64,000 nucleotides of DNA from the NCBI RefSeq assembly GCF_033568475.1, contig NC_133123.1, forward strand, positions 21,314,622 through 21,378,621. The letters are read 5' to 3'. The notes under the pieces are model-generated. The model was given only the letters and a program-made list of their open reading frames with translations, was not told where the DNA came from and ran no database searches. Position numbers and translations under genes: made by a program. The stretch's first letter is position 1. Every line of letters starts with the position of its first letter. Positions 1-12,917 of the stretch are shown one piece after another. This stretch comes from Henckelia pumila. Taxonomy: Eukaryota; Streptophyta; Magnoliopsida; Lamiales; Gesneriaceae.

Positions 1-118
1 TGCGAAAGCGGCAACAGAATAACAGAGGTTCAACGATGTGATATATAATCAAAGTATAATCTTTGGGCTATACTGTTGGATTTGGAGAAGGCCCAATATA
101 TTACATATGTGAGGCCCC

Positions 119-1040
119 ATAGTTATTTAGGGCGCAAGGCGAACAAAAGCGCTAGCGTGCTCTGGAGCCTGAGGCGCAAGGCGAAGCACACGCTGCGTAT
201 TAGCCATAAATTTTATAATTCCTCATATATAAAGTGATGTATGCTATAATTTTACATAAATTAGATATAATTCGCAAAAATATCAAACAATAGAAATAAA
301 ACATTAAGTAATATATAACCTGGCTTAAATCATAAGTGCATGACTAAAGAAAAACTTGAATAGTACAAACTCCAATCATCTAAAACGCAATAGTAAGTCA
401 TAAGTGCATAGCATAAGTATAATAAGATTGCATAATTCCATGCCGGATCTTTTCGAATGTTTGCTGTTTCAAAATTCGGCATTTTTAGCAAGAATAAGCT
501 TTAGAAGAGATAAAAGGTGAAGGAGAATGTTAATGACATGATATGAATTGAAAAACTGGAAGCAGTAACCAAGAGGAATAGGAAAAACGAAAAAGAGAAA
601 GGCTGCTGGCTGCCTTCTAAGGTTACCTGATTTTAATCAATAGAAATCAGAAAACAAAAGTTGTTTTGGGCAGTCTTCTTTCCTTTCTAATATTCAAAAA
701 ATTGTGAAACTATAATTGAAAGCGAAAGATTGAGGGAGATGTAGAGACTATTGCGCCGTTAACATGCATGGAGGCTTTTTTATTATTAAATAAAAGTGGG
801 CTTTAGTTATTGGGCTTAAAACTTGGTTGGACTAGGGTTTTTTTCTAATTAAAAATCTAAATTGCGTGCAGCAGGAGTGAAGCGCTCGCTTGTGCGCTTC
901 TCTCCTGCTGTGCGACTTTGCACAGGCGCGCGCCTAAGGCGCACCTGTTGCAATACATGCGCCTGGGTCAGTACCCAGGCGCATGCGCCTGGCTGCGCTT
1001 GTCGCCTAGGCGCAGCCAGACGAGCGCTTTTAATAACTAT
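119..1040. mobile_element. Foldback, Mutator-like non-autonomous DNA transposon nested in the solo LTR
   Basis: The left end ATAGTTATTTAGGGCGC matches the reverse complement of the right end (ATAGTTATTAAAAGCGC). The flanks GTGAGGCCCC (109-118) and GTGAGGCTCG (1041-1050) agree at 8 of 10 bases, fitting a 9-10 bp target duplication as in Mutator-like elements. The terminal 170 bp on each side is very GC-rich and full of hairpins, for example CATGCGCCTGGGT facing ACCCAGGCGCATG near 955-985. The middle is ordinary AT-rich DNA. No transposase is seen, so the element would depend on another copy. Confidence 0.65.
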
Positions 1041-3231
1041 GTGAGGCTCGATTACTCTAATTATATTTAATTATCATGAAATCAAGTAATTAATAGTCAA
1101 AGCAGCGGAAAAATGATTTAAATAAATTTTGGGCCTATAAAAATTTTGGCATGACCTACCCGTAAGTAGGACATCCCAAAAATACTCAGACAACAGTTTA
1201 TATAAAATAACAAAAACTAGAACCTCAACAAACTTAAACATCACACAACCAAGTGCCGGTCAGGCACGAAAACAAATTAAAACATTTAACACATACATGA
1301 GCCGACAAGGTTCGATAACAATTTAAAACATAGCAGGAACTCTTAAATACAACACAAATACATCGGGGCATCTCCCCGGAGAATATAAAAATGACACTGA
1401 CATAATACATAATATAACTCCGATAATATATAATATAACTGGGAGACAAAACACAATCCAACCTCCTCAACGAGCTCCGCCAGCGGACCCTCCGCCTGGT
1501 GCTGTAAAGTCACTTGGGTAGCCTACCATGGTGCCAAACAGCAGCCACAGTAGCCCCCCAGAATTAACTGAGGTTAGGATTCTGGTATGAAACAGTTGGG
1601 CAACAACAACAAAACATATAAACTATGCATAAACACATTATAAAATGTAGTATGCAATGCATGAACTGGGCTCGAAGTAAACGGGATAGCAAGAGCCAAC
1701 AAACGGTACGATAACAACTGGAACAATGCTCGAGCTATAACACAAGGGAGCTACATCGTCATGTAACTAAACTGCCCTGCCAAGTATGCGAGGTATGTCG
1801 TGCTGTGTGAAATCAAACACCCACGACTCGGCCTCCATACATCTGATAACGACACAACAAATAGGCACAATAACTAACAACATACAATGTCAAGATTCCA
1901 AGTGCATATCATACAGAAAATGCATCAAGGAATAGACAATCATAATTTCGGTATCAGGGATACTAGGCATAAAAACCACCAGTTGATTCCCGAAATAACA
2001 ATACGTGTGCCCCGAATACAATACAACATGATAACGGGTAACAATAAATGATAGGGCTCAACATGTTATGTCATAAATATCGTTCCCTATTCTAAATGCC
2101 ACAAATATGTCAAATAAATTAGCATAGACAACGAGACATTTAAATTCACATAATCCATATAGTTCACGTAATCAACATAATATCGGCGAAACAATATTTA
2201 TATTTTACCGTCGTATGTTACCAACCGTAACATACCTATACCAACTCAACGAAGATCCAAAACCTCAACTTTAATTCCGAAGATTTTGGCCTACAACACA
2301 TTTAAATATTCCAAGACAGAATAAATTCACAACTCAAAGATAATAACCCATTTATAACAATTCTTAGATCGAAATCCTAAGATCAATCCCAATGATATTC
2401 AAACAAGAATATCTTCCAATTATCGCACTAAACAATCGAACATAATTTATGGGGCGATCAAAGTATACCTCTAACTCCTTCAAGTGTCGAACCTACAACA
2501 TTATATCCATAATATATCAATAACGGTGCGATATAATCAACGAAAACGAATTAAATCAAAGCCGATAAAATTCTAATTCCGGGCAGCCTATAATACCTTG
2601 ACTGAACCAGCTGGAAATTGAGTTTAAAAGCTTCAATACTCGAAGCTAAACCGAACTGGAACCGAACAACTACTGTATCGCGGTGTTGGCACGGCGGCAG
2701 CCCACGGGAGAAGTTCAAAACGCAGCTGACATGTATTGAAATGCAGGAACTGGTTCAGTTAAAGCTTCCTAACTCGAAATACAACAAGTTAAAACAGGGA
2801 CAGCAACGAGTCGCCGGAAAACTCGCCGGAAAGTGGCTGGAAAAGAGTCAAATGAACAGGGCTAGTTCAAATACTCCTAAGCTACGAAATACAGCCCAAA
2901 CACGGTCCAAAAATCTCCTATAACGAAACTTGATCCTAAGAGAAAGGCAACAGAAATCAGCACCCAGAATCAGAATACTTACAGGGTTCGATTCGGGCCT
3001 AAACCAGCATCAAATTAGTCGATTCATGTCTTGAATCAAAGCTACGGATGTAAGGAAGAAAACCCAACAAACGGATTAAAGTTTGGTTGCCGGACGAGGG
3101 AGATACGAGCGAAATACGCAGGCTGCGCAGTTGGTGACGGGAATGAGCTTGGGGTTCGAGATGAACTCTCTCTCTCCCCTTTTGCTTATGCGTATACCTG
3201 TATGTATGTGTGTATAAGGATGTGTGCCCCC

Positions 3232-3254
3232 TTATTATTATTATTATTATTATT
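3232..3254. repeat. (TTA)n microsatellite
   Basis: An uninterrupted run of TTA triplets within the solo LTR. Confidence 0.9.
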
Positions 3255-3910
3255 GGGCAAATTGACAGGTCCGGATATAAGTTAGATCCTATCTATATAG
3301 GCACTGTTTTGATATATATCTAACGGTCCTCATTCATCAATAAATGTGGGGTCCATTATTTTTTAGTAGACCCCGCATGTATTGTTAAATGAGGACCCTT
3401 AGATCTATCATGAGGTAGTGTCTGTAAAGGTATGTTGAAATGAACCCCGGATATCTTAACTCTCAAGTGCTATAAAACCAAATATCTATCTGGCTTAATT
3501 ATTCGAATTTGGCAATCTAAAATAATGATTAATAAATCTTGCCAAATAACTGAATAATTAGTATCGGGGTCTTACAACATAGCTTTGGCCCATCACTTTT
3601 ACGACCGAGTTCTCAAACTTTGCGGCCCAAACATAGATGTTGAAAATGAGCTCAAGCGCTTGTGGAGATATAATACCATATAAAATGGGAGCTATCATTG
3701 CCATCACACGATCTGTAAGCGGATAGAAGTGTAACTTCTTCATTATCCTAAAAAAACAACAAAAACAAGGTGCTAAACTTCTTCCGCCAAGACTATGCAT
3801 TTTTAACTTTTGGTGATACAATTATGCTTCTCGTTCACTATCACATATTCAGAATCTGATTTTCATAAACTTATTCTTCATTTAACTCCAGAAAAAGATA
3901 TAATACAAAG

Positions 3911-4676
3911 TCAATGCATTGAAAGTGGCACCTTGATTTCACAAAACACCGCGACTTTTTCACCCGCACCGCAAACTAAAACACCGCCTCGAAAGAGAAC
4001 ATCATCCTCGGTTCGATCTTCCCGAGCACTGAAAATTGTCCACAGAAATGGAAATCCAACGTTGGTCTTGCAAACCTTCACCAGCCTAAAACTGAAAGTT
4101 GTCCAGAACAATGGAAATCCAAAGTTGGTATTGCAAACCTCCACCAGCCTAAAAATCCTCAACTGTAACCCACAGTTGAAAATATATGCAAAGCAGAATA
4201 TTAAAATAGTAAGTAATGACAATAACAATGAAAATAATCATTGCTGTAGAATGCAGTGAATCAAAAAACTTATCTAACATTGGTCTCATTGTAAAATTTC
4301 AAAGTTATTTCCGTCGTATCTCTCAGATCATCTTGTTTGTCCGCATTCATGACTCCACAGTAATCATCATAATTGTCGTCATCACCAGGTGGCTCCACAC
4401 ATAGATCACACATCTGTGGACAATAAGATCAAATTCATGAGTGATTTGTGGTTCAAAACAATAATACCGTATGGAGAAATTGGCAAATTCATACTTTACG
4501 GGAAATTGACAATGATCTAGGATTATTGTGCCCAATTGCAGGAGACTTTGAATCATCGCCAATGAGACAGTATTCCGGATAGCTGGGCAGCTCATTAGAG
4601 GCCATTATAACTCGTCATCCCAAAACCGTAAGCTCCGTGTCACTCAACTCCATATCATGGCTGCATGTTTAACATT
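3911..4676 (-). pseudogene. Tandem array copy A: broken small gene, perhaps cystatin/UPF0725-like
   Basis: The minus strand carries three coding-like blocks in order. The first, about 4566-4676, contains ELSDTELTVLG then ELPSYPEYCLIGDDS, but has two in-frame stops. The second, about 4270-4425, contains CPQMCDLCVEPPGDDD and ends ITLKFYNETN. The third, 3911 to about 4170, contains FRLVKVCKTN and EDDVLFRGGVLVCG and ends in a stop at 3911. In the third block a stretch of about 60 bp is duplicated, so the FRLV motif occurs twice. The layout (a KFYNETN helix end, then an FRLVKV strand) reminds me of plant cystatin-like or UPF0725 proteins, but I cannot confirm a family. The stops and duplication make this copy non-functional. 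A further conserved piece lies downstream at about 3640-3755 in every unit. Confidence 0.4.
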
Positions 4677-4981
4677 TGACACCAAATCAAAAGAAAATAC
4701 GACGAACCCCTAATCCCGCCTCAATCAATTTTTCAAGAATAATATATATTTTTAAACAGAACCAAATGTTCAAACACACGTACAATAAAACAAAGGCCAC
4801 AATACTCAAACACGTAATTGGCAAAACAACACAAGGTTTCAAGATTACCACATCCAACTAATAACATAAAATATTAATGAATATTTTTACTACTCTACAT
4901 GCCTGTAAAACTAAGACCACCTCAAAGCAACAACACAAAAGTGCACAATTATTAACAAAAGCCAGATGCAGAAACCTTAAA

Positions 4982-6163
4982 AATATAACTTATGGAGATA
5001 TAATACCGTATCGAATGGGAGCTATTTTCACTGTCACGCGAACCTTCCAGTTGGAAATCATCGTCACCGGGTAGAAGTGTGACTTCATCATCATACTAAA
5101 AAAACAGAACAAAAACCAGGTGCTAAACTTCTTCTGCCAAGACTAAGAACATTATTAACATTTGGGGACACAATTATGCTCCTTGTTCACCATCACATAT
5201 TTAGAATATGCTCTAAAATTCATAACATATATTATGCGTCATTTAATTCCAGAAAAAGATAAAATAAAACTTAACAAGGTCAATGCAGTGAAAGTGGCAC
5301 CTTGATTTCACAAAGCACCGGTTTCTTCTTCACCCCAATAGCTAACAACTACAACGACGCCTCGAAAAAGAACATACTCCTCACTTCCATCTCCATGTGC
5401 TGTGGAAGTTAGACATAAATATGGATATTCCTGGACGCCCTTGCAAAGATTCACAAGCTTGAAATTCTTCAACTGTAAACCACGGGGGAAAGAAGGCAAA
5501 ACCGAATATTAAAATAATAAGCAATAAGAATAACGATAATGATAATCAGAGTTGTAGAATGTAAATGCTTCAAAAACTTATCTAACTTTGGTCTCATTGT
5601 AAAATTTCAAAGCTATTTCCGACATATTTCTCAGGTCAACTTGTTCGTAAACATTCCAGAGCTCGGAGAGTTGACGGTCTTTGTCCTCACCAGTTGGCTC
5701 AAAACATACATCACACATATGTGGACAAGTTTAACCAAAGTTTAGTTTATGGACACATTCATTTCTCAACATGGTCTTCAATCATAAAGTATGTAAGCAT
5801 GGCATAACAACCCACGATGTCGGATCAGATTCATCAGTTCCATGCCGTTACATGTGGTTCAAAAAACAACACAGTACCGAGAAATTTGCAGAGAAATTTT
5901 GAAAAATCTATGTCATACGAAATGATACCATAATGTGGACTATAAGGAAACAAATTTCATACTTGGCGGAGAGTTGACAATGATCTACAATGAGAGTATG
6001 CAATTGCAGGAGACTTTGAATCATCGCAGGGTCCCACGGGCTCGATAACTCTGTATTCCAGATAGCTGGGCAGATCACTAAAGGCCTTTATAGCTCGCCG
6101 TTCGAAAAATGTATGTCTTGTGTCACTCAACTCTATATCCTTGCTGCAGGGTTTACATTTGAC
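4982..6163 (-). pseudogene. Tandem array copy B: best-preserved copy of the unidentified small gene
   Basis: Same architecture as copy A, about 1.3 kb further on. The first block, about 6020-6163, reads KDIELSDTRHTFFERRAIKAF and DLPSYLEYRVIEP without stops. The second, about 5582-5730, has CPHMCDVCFEPTGEDKD and ends EIALKFYNETK. The third, about 5290-5490, has LKNFKLVNLCKG and SEEYVLFRGVV, then shifts frame before the terminal CEIKVPLSLH seen in copy A. Plausible acceptor sites (TTTACAG) precede the third block. The last unit segment is at 4982-5096. Because motifs are conserved at protein level across copies, the ancestor was probably a real multi-exon gene. The frame break suggests this copy is also damaged, unless splicing avoids it. 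Confidence 0.4.
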
Positions 6164-6309
6164 ACCAAATCAAAATCAGAAGGGAAAAAAAACACAATAA
6201 AGAAACCTCCCCAATCAATTTTTCAAGAAAAATATCCAGATAATCCTCTGTATAAAAACACAACCAAACATTCAGACACAAATTAACACAATAACACAAA
6301 TACCTATCT

Positions 6310-6936
6310 TCGTCGTCACAAGATCTGTAAATGGGTAAAAGTGTAATTTCATCATCATCCTAAAAAAACAACAAAAACAAAGTGCTAGTCAAACGATATG
6401 TAAACGGGTAAAAATGTAACTTCATCATCATCCTAAAAAAACAACAAAAACAAAGTGCTAAACTTCTTCCGCCAAGACTGCATTTTTAACTTTTGGTGAT
6501 ACAATTATGCTTCTAGTTCGCTAACACATATTCAGAATCTGATTTAAAATTCATAAACTTATTCCTCATTTAACTCCAGAAAAAGATATGACGCAAAGTC
6601 AATGCAGTGAATGTGGCACCTTCATGTCACAAAACATCACCACTTTTTCACCCGAGCCGCAAACTAAAACACCACCTCGAAAGAGAACATCCTCCTCGGC
6701 TCCATCTTCCCGAGCCCTGAAAGTTGTCCAGAAAAATGGAAATCTAACGTTGGTTTTGCAAACCTTCACCAGCCTAAAAATCCTCAACTGTAACCCACAT
6801 GAAAAAATATGCAGAGCATAATATTAAAATAGTAAGTAATAACAATAACAACGATAATAATCATTGTTGTAGAATGTGGTGAATCAAAAAACTTATTTAA
6901 CATTAGTCTCATTGTAAAGTTTCAAAGCTATTTCAA
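6310..6936 (-). pseudogene. Tandem array copy C: truncated copy of the unidentified small gene
   Basis: The minus strand retains the end of block two (EIALKLYNETN near 6900-6936) and a clean block three (6599 to about 6795) with FRLVKVCKTN, AEEDVLFRGGVLVCG and a stop at 6599. Homology stops abruptly at about 6936, where unrelated sequence begins, so the first block is missing. The downstream unit segment is present twice (about 6310-6365 and 6370-6430), a small local duplication. Confidence 0.4.
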
Positions 6937-8040
6937 TGAATCCAATTTGGATTATGTTATTTTTGAAAAATAACAAGTATATAAAAGATGAGATTTCATA
7001 AATTATTTGGGATCGAATATAATCATTAAATGTGTTTTTGCTATTATACAAAATGATGATTATTCTGAATTACAATTTGTAGAGATTTTCAATAACAATG
7101 ATATGTGGCAATATGAGCAAATTTTAGCAAAGTTTCTCAAAATATTTCATGCGGATTATGAGAAAATATTTGCACTTATCATTGATGCACTGATTTGATG
7201 GTGATACATATAGAAACATCATCGAAAGATTTGATGCTCAAAATATTGTTTTTTTAATCTTGAAGAAGAAGAAAAGATATTTGGTTTTGAAGTACCATAT
7301 CTATGGAAAAATCAGCATTTGAATCAATTTTTGGCAAATAATTGTACAATATTGGAATCAGAAGAATTAATAATTTCAAGTGATGTTTGCAAGAGGGGGA
7401 GTAACCAAAGTTGTACTCTTTTTTCTTTGTCTATAATTTTTTCCACGTGGTTTTTCATAACAAAGCTTTTAATGAGACAATTAACAAGTATCAAGAGATG
7501 TCGTACTCTTTTTCCTTCATTAGGATTTTGTTCCATTGGGTCTTTCTGATAAGGTTTTAACGAGGTACATCTATCGCCGGAAAGACATCCAAAGAAAGTA
7601 TGATGTTGTACTTTTTTCCTTCGTTTAGATTTTTTCCACGGGGTTTTACTGTCAAGGTTTTAACGAGACAACACTTGAGTCCCGATGAAGTTCCCGAGCA
7701 TCCATCTTGTCAAATGGAGATTTTGAAGAATCGGTTGTTTGTGCAAATAATCATCTAAGGGGAGTGTTATAAATATATTGTTGTTATAGATTATTATCTT
7801 TATCTATATAGATTTGAAAGATTTGTGATCAAAATAAATATGTCAAGATAATATCTGTAAAGATTTGTATCTTGTAATTTTTTTTTATAAATAGGGTGAT
7901 TGAGTTCAATAATAATTGCACCCGAATATTGACTCTCATGAATTCTCTCTATTCGTTTCTCTTATTTATCTCATGATTTATAGCAATGAAAATCAATAAT
8001 TTGTTGTAAAATAATATCTTCTTAACTCAAATTTTTAACA
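6937..8040 (+). mobile_element. 3' part of a Ty1/copia retrotransposon with its 3' LTR
   Basis: The LTR at 7765-8040 begins TGTTATAAATAT and ends TTTTTAACA. It is preceded by a polypurine tract (AAGGGGAG, to 7764) and contains a TATA box, TATAAATAG, at 7886-7894. Upstream lie three imperfect repeats of about 100 bp (about 7410-7480, 7500-7575, 7605-7675), each with a TACTCTTTTTTCCTT-like start and a GTTTTAACGAG-like end; such repeats occur between pol and the 3' LTR in some plant copia elements. No 5' LTR or pol domain is seen, so the 5' side is lost. The stretch 6937-7400 is not recognised and may not belong. Confidence 0.6.
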
Positions 8041-8611
8041 GTTCTTATCGACAATTGAAGTGTATTCCCTCGTGCTTTATGATGTTTTTTTTTGTTTTAT
8101 AATTTGCTTCTTGGAAAGCTTTAATTTTATATCAAACACGTTCGCAAAATAGGCGAAACCAACCTAGTAATTGTAAAGGTTGGCAAACATGTAAGTGCTT
8201 GTTTTTGAGTCAATCTCGTGGTTATTAGGATTTAGAAAAATAACAAATAAAAATCAATATTTCTTTTCCGAGTCTTACAAGTTCCATAAAAATTTTTTTG
8301 CAAATTTTGTTAATGAGAAAACATTCCGAAACTATAACGAATAGATATGGTCACTCATAATTTTAATTGCTATGTATCGTTTTGTTTTTCATTAAAAAAT
8401 TCTATTTCAGATAGATTTAAAATCTCGTCCACAATATGAAGCAGCTTACGAATAGAATATATATAGTTTTTATACATCAAATCCTGTATTGAGTCGTGTG
8501 CTTGTAAAATACAAAACATATTAACTATGCAACACAATAAACGAAGAAAAAACCTATATGAGTGTTTTTTTTTCTAAGTTATTAGGTACATATAGAGTAG
8601 AAAAATGCCCA
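8041..8611. other. AT-rich intergenic / 3' flank of the rhomboid gene
   Basis: I see no coding or mobile feature here. The part nearest 8611 is the likely 3' untranslated region of the rhomboid gene. Confidence 0.5.
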
Positions 8612-11600
8612 TCAGTTGTCGCAGTTCCATCTTGATGTAGGCACACAGCTCAGATAATGGCACCAGCTGCATTTTTCATTTGCATTTTCTCCCTTGAAAA
8701 GCACCACTAATCCCACTGTGAACCTGAAAGACGATTTTTTAATGATCATTCCATTTAATGGTTCAATCAAGGGAAAACTCGAGATATCGGGAAAAAAAAA
8801 TCATGAATGGTGCCATCAGCACATCAACTATATACAAGGTTTCTGTTCGAGATTAAACTTGTCACGCTATGACACAAGGTTCGGGGCTATTATCAGAGCT
8901 CACTAGTCGGAACACCAGCGCAAAGTGGGGTGTGGTATCTTTCAAACCTGCGGAATAAAATGTTACAAGCAAGGTGATACATTCTGGGTCGAGTCGCTAT
9001 CTGGAGCTGCTATTTATAGATCAGCCCATATCATGCTCCAAGGATGGTGCGGTCATGTTGTGTTCTAAAGAATGTGAGGTGGAAAATTAGCTCAACATCA
9101 GGCTACAATTGGTGGATTCAGCAACGACTTTCGCACCCAACGAGCCCACAAATACAATGTATGGCAAATCCAACATTATGAAACGTCGCTGCAGTTATTT
9201 AAATTTCAGAGGGCATTTCCATAACGAGGCTAAACTGCAGGGGGTTTTCAGATGTAATTTGTATAACATGATGAGCACGAGGCTATCATCCATTATGCAA
9301 GCAGTATTTATTGAGCAAAGGTAACCATTTTAAATGGGAATCTTACCAGACAATCAACAAAACAGTAGCAACTATCCACAAAATGACTTGACAAGCTGTG
9401 TATTTGGACTTCAGCCTATTAGCCGGAAGTCGATGGCGTTCCACCCAACCAAACTGCGGCCTCAGCAGTAGCATAAAACCGAGGAGAAAACCGCTCAAAA
9501 ACCCTCCAATGTGCGCAAAATTGTCAACATGTGGGAGGATTCCAACCGCCAAGTTAATGGCAATAATCACCAGTAGAGTGAAGAGAGCTGCCGCCTGATG
9601 AAACAAAAAGATTTGCAAAAATATGCATGAACTCTTTAAAAATCATGCTAACATATGAATGTAACGAGCAAAAAGTTGTGATGAATGTTTTAGAAAGGCT
9701 CGTGGTTCGCAATACTAGCTCATTCAACTGGTACTGAAATTAAAAATGAAATCTAAATCCGAAAACCACATTAAAAACTTATGAGTGTCGAACATCTGTC
9801 ATTCTACAAAAAGCTATAGCTAGCAAGGAATTGCAATACAAATCTATTTAAAACTGTCCAACAGTATAAACACCATTTTTTAATTGTTGTTTCATATAGG
9901 CAACCATACAGTACATCAAAATCAATTGTTCTTAGCATATATGATCATATTAAATTAACAACATTGTTCTTTTACTAGAGAGGGGAAAAACAAAAACAAA
10001 AACAAAAAAAAGAAGAAGAAGATTTTGGCTAAAAAAAACCGAGAGATTCCCACACTGATCTCCAAAAAGAGGAGCAATCAGGAAGTCCATTAAAAATTGT
10101 TGAAAATAATAATTAATTGAGAACAGATCGGTAAAGGTCTTACCTTATTGGTATAAATAGTCCAGTTAGTAAGCAACTCAGATAGCATTGCTCCAAGAAG
10201 TCCAAATAGAGCACCGGAAGCTCCAACCGATATATTCCTTTGAATAAAAAGACATGAGAGAATGCTCCCACCGATACCCGACAGCAGGTAGATTACCCCT
10301 ACTCGTACTGCATAACATGATTCAGAAGCAAACTAAAATTTTCAGACCAAAATGCAAAAGATGTGAAATTAATGAAACAACACATTTTCATTAGGTTAAC
10401 ATCAAGATTATCATCGATGCATTCTATGGAGTTTGCATACTATTCATTTGAAGGAAGGTTAGTAAATGATAATATCCAAAGATGTTTCATTTGTGTTACA
10501 AGTTTAATCAAAACAAAGTTGCAAAGTTGCAAATCAGATTGATGATGGATACCGAATCCAAATTGTTGCTCAAGACGAATCCCTATAAACACCAAGCTCA
10601 GCATGTTAGCGAGTAAGTGAATAACGCCTGCATGCAACCAGATACAAGTTATAAGCCTCCATGATTCATTCCCGTGAACCACCTTATTCCACTCGAGAGC
10701 ACCCATTTTTTCCAACCTACACAAGCAAGATGTAGCATTATTTGAATTACTTTCAGAAAGGAAGATGAAAACTTCAATAGACCTTTAAAAAAACATAAAT
10801 ATGAATGTACAACGACAAATACCCTGGAATTCACATAAAAATCTACCAAACAGACAGAATAAAAATGAAGAATTTTTCCTTGGATCAAATATTGATTACA
10901 ACTAAGCCCAAGTAACAACACAAGGCAGGGATCTAAAGACCATAAATATAATACAATTAAGGAAAAACATTATTGAAATGTCCAAAAAAAAAAAACAATT
11001 TTCCAAATTATAAAGGAACTATTGCTTTGTTCACTTTGTTTGGGTCACAGAAAACAAACAGAAGAAGAATAGAACTTACAAAAGAGAACTAAAAAGTTCC
11101 ATTTTCAAGAATCTGCTGATACAAAAATAGCTTGGATTGGAATAAGCCAAAGAAAGGGTAGAATTACATAAAAACTTTCACATGTCATCACTGCTAATTT
11201 TCAGAAAATTGAACATTGTATATGTATTGTTGAAAAGAATTGTTTCAACAATAAAAAAAAAAAAAGACGATTAGCTAAGCTTTCCTCGATGAAGCCAAGT
11301 ACAAGGCAGCAGTCACTAAGTAATAATATGGTTGAGAAATTCGAATACAGGTGATAAAAAATTTGCTTTCGCATGAAGACTGGACAAACACTCTCCTAGC
11401 AATATCACCAACCATCAAGTCACTTGCTTCAAGAATCCCAGAGGCATGAACCGAAAAACCATACATCAGTCATCGCTCCAACATAAAAACGGCACATTCC
11501 AAATTAAAAGGTCAAAATAGGAGCAACTAGATGATGTTTTGGAGCTTAAAAGAGCCACCTAGCCTTCCTATCTTATTAATTGATAAGTTCACAATCTCAT

Positions 11601-12534
11601 AATTATGGAATGTCTCATTCATTGTAGCTTAGTTCAGCCAAGTTTGAACGTAAAAGTTCATAACAGGTTAACATATAGCTCTGACAGCAATCTCGAGGGG
11701 ACAAAAAAAAAATAAAATTTAGCGTGTCCATAAAACCTTTTAACCAAGATGCGAAGAGCATTAATTCCCCAGATCACAAGCTAGTAAGAAATGATACTCA
11801 CAACCCAAATCATTTTGACAAGGAAAAACACTGTTAATATGTATAAGGAAAGAACCAAATCAAGAAAGTCATAGACTAGCAAGAATAGGTCTACAGTAGA
11901 TCATAAAAGCTAAAAGCTCAAAAATCAACATTAATTAAACATCATAAACCAATCCCCCATCAAATTATCTCACTACAACGATCTTAAAATGTTTTCCAAA
12001 ACAAAAAAAGAAATTAAGCCCAAAAAAAATTCAACTTCAATCCAAAGTCAAAAAGAAATCAGAAAAGTTACCCATAAATAAAAAACAAAAGCCATGAACT
12101 TTCGGAAGCCCACAATCAAGATTCATCCAAACTCCACCAGAACAAACAAATCAACACCAAAAACCATTAAATCTAACGAAAATCAACGTAAACCTAAAAG
12201 AAACAGAAACAAGAAAATAAAGATGGGAGCTTTACGTTGAAGACGAAGGACCAAAGAGAGGGTTTTCCCTCAGGGACTGGAAGGAGAACCGTCCGAGAAA
12301 CTTTGCCACACAACCACCTATAAGCCCATTATTTTCATTCGGACAATTGTTCACAAACATGATCACTATAAACATGGCAACATTAGCAACAACTATCATA
12401 GGCACCAGCCACGAAGTCCACTGGCTGTCCGAATACTCCACATCATATCCTCCTGCAGCTGCATAATAAGCCTGCGGGTACCCCTGATTCCTGTTCTTTG
12501 TAGCTCCACCCCTCTCAAGATCTCCATTTCCCAT
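8612..12534 (-). CDS. RBL: Rhomboid-like intramembrane serine protease (RBL1/2/3-like), 5 exons
   Basis: Exons on the minus strand: 12236-12534 (ATG at 12534), 10553-10716, 10144-10307, 9347-9594 and 8612-8723 (TGA at 8612-8614). All introns are GT-AG and the phases join without error, giving 328 residues. It should cut transmembrane helices inside the membrane; Arabidopsis RBL2, the apparent relative, acts in the secretory pathway. Seen directly: an N-terminal cytosolic tail, a first hydrophobic helix ([20 protein letters not shown]), the [13 protein letters not shown] box with the HxxxN oxyanion pair (His133, Asn137), the nucleophile in GASGALFG (Ser185), and the partner His in DNFAHIGGF (His237). 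A Cys-rich tail (CSWCHYLSC) ends the last exon, as in plant RBL1-3. Length and motifs are normal, so it looks functional. A possible TATA element lies near 12619-12628. Intron 1 is about 1.5 kb. Confidence 0.93.
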
Positions 12535-12917
12535 CTTTCTTCACACCTTCTTGGCTCTTGCTTATGTCTAACTACAAAACCCACTTCGAATCTCGTATAC
12601 AGATCACCTATATCTATTTCTTATAGTTTTTTCCCCGCTGTATTCTGCGTGTATACGCGTGATGGGAATGGGAGGAGTGGCTTTGAAGTTGGGACGAAAC
12701 GAATTACTTTGAGATGAATGCAAGAATTGGTAGAGACTTAAGAGAGCGAGTGACCTGGGAAGAAGTCTTATTTCGCTTAAATAATTATTGATTTTTTTGG
12801 ATTTCAATTGGAAGAATGGTTGTTGGAGTATGAGGACATTTCCTGCCCTCTTACGCCTCCTTTCATGTTTTGGTGGACGAACCCTCAACATACGATGTTT
12901 AAATGACATTAAAATAA

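Larger units (their letters stand above)
108..3576 (-). mobile_element. Solo LTR of a Ty3/gypsy-type retrotransposon, interrupted by a foldback element
   Basis: The plus strand starts TGTGAGGCC and ends GGTCTTACA, so the minus strand reads TGTAAGACC...CTCACA with LTR-style TG...CA ends. The 5-bp direct repeat ACATA flanks it at 103-107 and 3577-3581, which is the target-site duplication expected of an LTR. Only one LTR is present, with no internal region, so recombination between two LTRs probably removed the rest. Allowing for the insert at 119-1040, the LTR was about 2.5 kb. Short reading frames inside look like chance. Assignment to gypsy rests on terminal style and length. Confidence 0.75.

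Noticed and set aside
862-1044. 60-codon Cys/Arg-rich frame
   Set aside because: It is produced by the GC-rich palindromic arm of the foldback element.
11275-11466. 63-codon minus-strand frame within rhomboid intron 1
   Set aside because: It lies in the 1.5-kb first intron; no plausible splice sites link it in phase to the neighbouring exons and the encoded sequence is not conserved in rhomboids.
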